DNA from: Candidatus Bathyarchaeota archaeon
GTDB taxonomy: Archaea; Thermoproteota; Bathyarchaeia; Bathyarchaeales; Bathycorpusculaceae
Length of the DNA stretch: 43,372 nucleotides
Direction of reading: 5' to 3'
NCBI GenBank assembly: GCA_029907545.1
Contig: JARYLR010000012.1
Coordinates: 1-43,372, forward strand
Below the pieces are notes generated by a model that worked only from the letters and a program-made list of their open reading frames with translations, was not told the origin of the DNA and ran no database searches. The translations under genes and the position numbers were made by a program. Below are positions 40,629-43,372 of this stretch, one piece after another (positions within the stretch are counted from its first letter, which is position 1; each line of letters opens with the position of its first letter).

Positions 40629-42137
40629 TCACATCCCCGTCTTGAGACGCCTGTAAGTCGCGTAGTCCACGTATTCGATGAAGGGGTTTTGTGCTTGGTA
40701 GTGCACTGTCATTTTCTGGCGTTGCCGCTTGTCAAGAATCTGGCTTGTTGCTACAAAAGAGTAAGCATCGCTTCCCGCGCCAGAACCATAGCTTGAGACC
40801 AGAATTCTTTCGTTCGGCTTCGCCACATCAAGAACCGCTGCGAGGCCTACAGGTGAAGCGCCTGAATAAGTGTTACCAAACTTAACAACCTGCAGAGACG
40901 GCATGTACTGATCCTCTTTGAATCCTAGCTCCTTTGCGACTCTCACTGGAAACTGGGCATTCGGCTGGTGCGCAACAAAATAGTTGACGTCGCTAGGCTG
41001 GAGACCTAGACGTTCCATCAGCTTCTTTGCAGCTTTCCTCACATGCTTAAAGTATGCAGGGTCTCCAGTGAATCTTCCTCCATGCATGGGGTGGTGCTCC
41101 CCGTCACGTCGCCAGAAATCAGGAGTGTCTGAGGTGCATGAGTACCAGCCTTCTATCTCTGCTATTACATCGTGCCTGCCGAAAATGAAGGCTGCCGCGC
41201 CATAGCCCACAAAAAGGTCTAGTTCGCCGCCTGGACAATCTCGTGGAGCAGCTTGCGAATTATCCGAACCTATCACCATTGCGTTTTTGATGTGAGACTT
41301 TTCATAGTTAACTAGCGATGCTGCGTCTTTGAACATACTTGTGGCGGCTTTACATGCAAACTCGGTGTCAACTGCGTCAACGCTTTGCACATCTTCCTCT
41401 TCTTCCCCAAGCTTCAGAACTTGGGCAACTTTAGAAGCGATAGGCTTCACAGCGTAGGGATTGGATTCTGAGCCAACATATATCTTACCTACATCGGGGC
41501 TGGCTATCGCTGAGTGTGTGAGGGCAAGCTTTCCCGCTTCCACCGCTGCGCTTATAGAGTCTTCATCGATGAACGGGACAGAGCGCTCAATGTTTGCCTC
41601 CCGTATCCTAAACCGCGAAGTGTAAACGCCGTAGCCAACGATACCCGGCGAATCATATTCCTTGACAGGCTTGCAAACCTCATACACTTGATGAGGATAA
41701 TACTCGTCTGCAAACGTGAAAGCCAGAGAGATCGTGGGAATTACGTCGCTCTTGTCCACCGAATAGCGTCTTCGAAATCTTGGAACAACATTTCTTCCTT
41801 CTAAGGCTGAAAAATCGATTTCTTCGCTGTTCTTGACTAAACGGTCAGTCAGTCTTCCCGGGACGCGGACTTTGCCGTTGTGAAAGCTTATTACTCCGTA
41901 AATGTAGTTGCCAAGCTTCGTGAACTTGTTTGTAGGCTCGTTCACCAGCGTGCATGCCTCGAGTTTGCCCATCTCGTAGAAAAGGTCTGTGGCCACCATT
42001 TTTCCAAAGCTTTTTCTTCCGCAGTTGCCGCAGTAGTCCCTTATCTCAAAGTATTCTTTTCCGCAGATCTGGCAGCATGTTGCCCTCAGCCTATCGCCGA
42101 GGTAGGAGACTCTTCTCTCTATCGGTTCGCTGCTCAT
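40629..42137 (-). CDS. DUF35-HMG-CoA synthase fusion
   Basis: 502 residues in two parts. The N-terminal 155 are a DUF35 (OB-fold plus rubredoxin-like zinc ribbon) domain, with zinc ligands C22, C25, C36 and C39. The remainder (about 165-502) is an archaeal HMG-CoA synthase, starting GIVGYGVYTSRFRIRE. Its catalytic residues are present: E224 (VGSESNPYAVKP), C262 (TEFACKAA) and H390 (VAHQPNAQF), plus FGNTYSGASP. In known archaea, acetoacetyl-CoA thiolase, DUF35 and HMG-CoA synthase form one complex from three genes; here DUF35 and the synthase are one polypeptide. The ATG at 42137 overlaps the thiolase-like stop by 4 bases. It probably condenses acetyl-CoA with an acyl-CoA, leading to mevalonate or a related product. 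Confidence 0.93.
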   Translation of the reverse strand: MSSEPIERRVSYLGDRLRATCCQICGKEYFEIRDYCGNCGRKSFGKMVATDLFYEMGKLEACTLVNEPTNKFTKLGNYIYGVISFHNGKVRVPGRLTDRLVKNSEEIDFSALEGRNVVPRFRRRYSVDKSDVIPTISLAFTFADEYYPHQVYEVCKPVKEYDSPGIVGYGVYTSRFRIREANIERSVPFIDEDSISAAVEAGKLALTHSAIASPDVGKIYVGSESNPYAVKPIASKVAQVLKLGEEEEDVQSVDAVDTEFACKAATSMFKDAASLVNYEKSHIKNAMVIGSDNSQAAPRDCPGGELDLFVGYGAAAFIFGRHDVIAEIEGWYSCTSDTPDFWRRDGEHHPMHGGRFTGDPAYFKHVRKAAKKLMERLGLQPSDVNYFVAHQPNAQFPVRVAKELGFKEDQYMPSLQVVKFGNTYSGASPVGLAAVLDVAKPNERILVSSYGSGAGSDAYSFVATSQILDKRQRQKMTVHYQAQNPFIEYVDYATYRRLKTGM

Positions 42138-43336
42138 GTCTTGTTCCTCCCAAGGATGTAAACGTAGCCCTTCGTCCCAAACCCTTCCAGTTCAAGAGCG
42201 CAGCCGTAAACAGGCTCTTTTTCAAACTTAACCTGCCTCTCCCCTGCTTCGCCTCTCAACTGTTTAACCAGCTCGAAGATCTGAGCCCCTCCAGTAGCGC
42301 CCAACGGGTTTCCGTCAGCTTTCAGCCCACCGTTCATGTTTATGAAAAGCTTCTTTCCGTCTATTTCGTAGTAGCCCTTGTAATCTCGGCAGCTTTCATA
42401 TACGGTGAGCCATGCTTTTCCTCGGGGGCAGAAGCCGAGGTCTTCAAGCGAGATCATTTCCATAACTGTTGACTGATCATAAAGCTCAACTATTCCCAAG
42501 TCCCAGAGGCTTATTCCCGCTGTCGCGAGAGCCTTTTTCATGGCGAGTTCGGCTACGATGAAATGCGTCAGATCCTCTCTTGCCGGGTATGAGAGGTAGT
42601 CTGTTGCGGAAGAAGAGCCAAGGATGTAGACTGGCTTGCTTGCAAACTTTTCTGCGACTTGCTCGTTGACTAGGATAAGGATTGCGGCGCCATCTGATAC
42701 GGGAGCATAGTCAAAGAGTCCTAGCGGTTTTCTCGCTTCTTTCCTTGCGTTTATGACTTGTTCAACCGTTATCTTTCTCTGATACTGTGCATACTCGTTT
42801 TTTGTTGCATGCAGGTGATTTTTAACCGAGATCTGGGCTAAGGCTAAATTGAGCTTCTGCAAGTCTTCTCCTTCAACGCCATGCCTTTTTATGTATGCGC
42901 GCAGCATCAGTTCATGGTTCGCTTCCGGAGTGCATCCGGCATAGTAGCTCCAAGGATCTTCTAACAGCATGAGGTCGTCTCTGATTTTGTCCCAGCGGTC
43001 AGTCATTTTTTCAATTCCGCCAACAAGAACTATACTGTGTTTTCCGGACTGGATGGCGTTACAGGCGTTTGACAGGGCTGAGCTGAATGAGCGTGTGACC
43101 TCCATTGGAACATGAAGTTCGGTGAGTTCGGAGAGAAAGCCTTCTTCCAGTCCAAGCTTGTTGGTTATCGGAAGGAAGTAGTCTGAAAGGTAGCAGGCTT
43201 CGAGTGTTTTGCGTTCTATGTTTGCTTCTTGTGATGTTTTGAGCCATGATTCTTCGATTAGTTTTTCGGGTTCTTTTTCGTAGTGTTCTCCGAATTTTGT
43301 TCTTCCAACTCCAATTATGGCTGGATGATTCGGCAT
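42134..43336 (-). CDS. thiolase-family protein lacking catalytic residues
   Basis: 400 residues from ATG 43336, with GGTG nine bases upstream and a start that matches the thiolase N-terminus (PAIIGVGRTKFGE). The fold is clear: IVLVGGIEKMTD, FDYAPVSDGAA, LEDLGF, GGLKADGNPLGATGGAQ and QLRGEAGERQV. The active site is not. The nucleophile motif ACASGS is replaced by VTRSFSS (80-86). The N-E-x-H-D segment reads ELYDQS. The catalytic His of GHP is Asn (GNPLGATG, N343). The terminal glycine motif is altered (GCALELEGFG). In-frame TTG 43354 would add six residues. It may be a scaffold for the fused synthase, or an acyl-transfer protein with another chemistry. It is close to the window edge. Confidence 0.9.
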   Translation of the reverse strand: MPNHPAIIGVGRTKFGEHYEKEPEKLIEESWLKTSQEANIERKTLEACYLSDYFLPITNKLGLEEGFLSELTELHVPMEVTRSFSSALSNACNAIQSGKHSIVLVGGIEKMTDRWDKIRDDLMLLEDPWSYYAGCTPEANHELMLRAYIKRHGVEGEDLQKLNLALAQISVKNHLHATKNEYAQYQRKITVEQVINARKEARKPLGLFDYAPVSDGAAILILVNEQVAEKFASKPVYILGSSSATDYLSYPAREDLTHFIVAELAMKKALATAGISLWDLGIVELYDQSTVMEMISLEDLGFCPRGKAWLTVYESCRDYKGYYEIDGKKLFINMNGGLKADGNPLGATGGAQIFELVKQLRGEAGERQVKFEKEPVYGCALELEGFGTKGYVYILGRNKT

Positions 43337-43372
43337 TATTGTTACACCGTTCAATGTTAATATGCAAATATC

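Overview
The window reads as a contiguous piece of an archaeal chromosome. Fibrillarin plus Nop5, Trm1, HerA plus NurA, an archaeal XRE-type regulator, a B-type dihydroorotate dehydrogenase with PyrK, a four-subunit pyruvate:ferredoxin-type oxidoreductase and TATA boxes about 25 bases before many starts all point to Archaea. An FtsZ-type division gene next to TACK-like informational genes, and dockerin-like and PEF-type surface motifs, suggest a Bathyarchaeia-like lineage. That placement is inference from gene content and was not tested. Genes are dense and on both strands; many use TTG or GTG starts behind GGAGG/GGTG sites. No rRNA, CRISPR array or intact insertion sequence is visible.

Layout. 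1-1.75 kb: a two-gene division-type operon, a CdrS-like ribbon-helix-helix protein overlapping a divergent FtsZ whose GTP-binding loops are destroyed, then a 51-residue zinc ribbon. 1.8-6.7 kb, minus strand: an unrecognised protein, a PHP phosphoesterase, MetRS, a membrane-anchored secreted protein and Trm1. 6.8-16 kb: a THEP1-type NTPase, RNase HII, an archaeal HTH regulator, fibrillarin/Nop5 (the box C/D RNP core), PyrD/PyrK, a methyltransferase and a DUF362 protein. 15.4-18.4 kb: IleRS. 18.5-24 kb: a tiny basic protein, tRNA-Ala(CGC), a possible structured RNA, a glycosyltransferase, a PQQ-repeat surface protein with a PEF-type tail, a mini HExxH protein, a GNAT, two decayed gene remnants (one dockerin-like) and tRNA-Asn(GTT). 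24-29.6 kb: a radical SAM protein, porGDAB and another GNAT. 29.6-36.7 kb: HerA/NurA, a cysteine-cluster protein, class II-like PurE with PurC, and malate dehydrogenase. 36.8-43.4 kb: a coiled-coil membrane protein, then a minus-strand block (in transcription order) of a thiolase-like protein, a DUF35-HMG-CoA synthase fusion, a Yip1-like membrane protein with a large inserted ectodomain, and a MacB/LolD-type ABC ATPase and permease.

Three things deserve most attention. First, the FtsZ-like protein keeps an excellent C-terminal domain but has lost the glycine-rich tubulin signature and a T7-loop acidic residue; it sits behind a CdrS-like regulator and palindromic operator-like DNA. Second, the thiolase-like protein has lost all visible thiolase catalytic residues, yet is translationally coupled to an HMG-CoA synthase with intact catalytic residues and a fused DUF35 domain. 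Third, these two genes run almost without a gap into a membrane/ABC export module, so they could form one operon. Smaller leads are the structured RNA candidate, overlapping frames after ileS, an enlarged NurA and a minimal HExxH protein.
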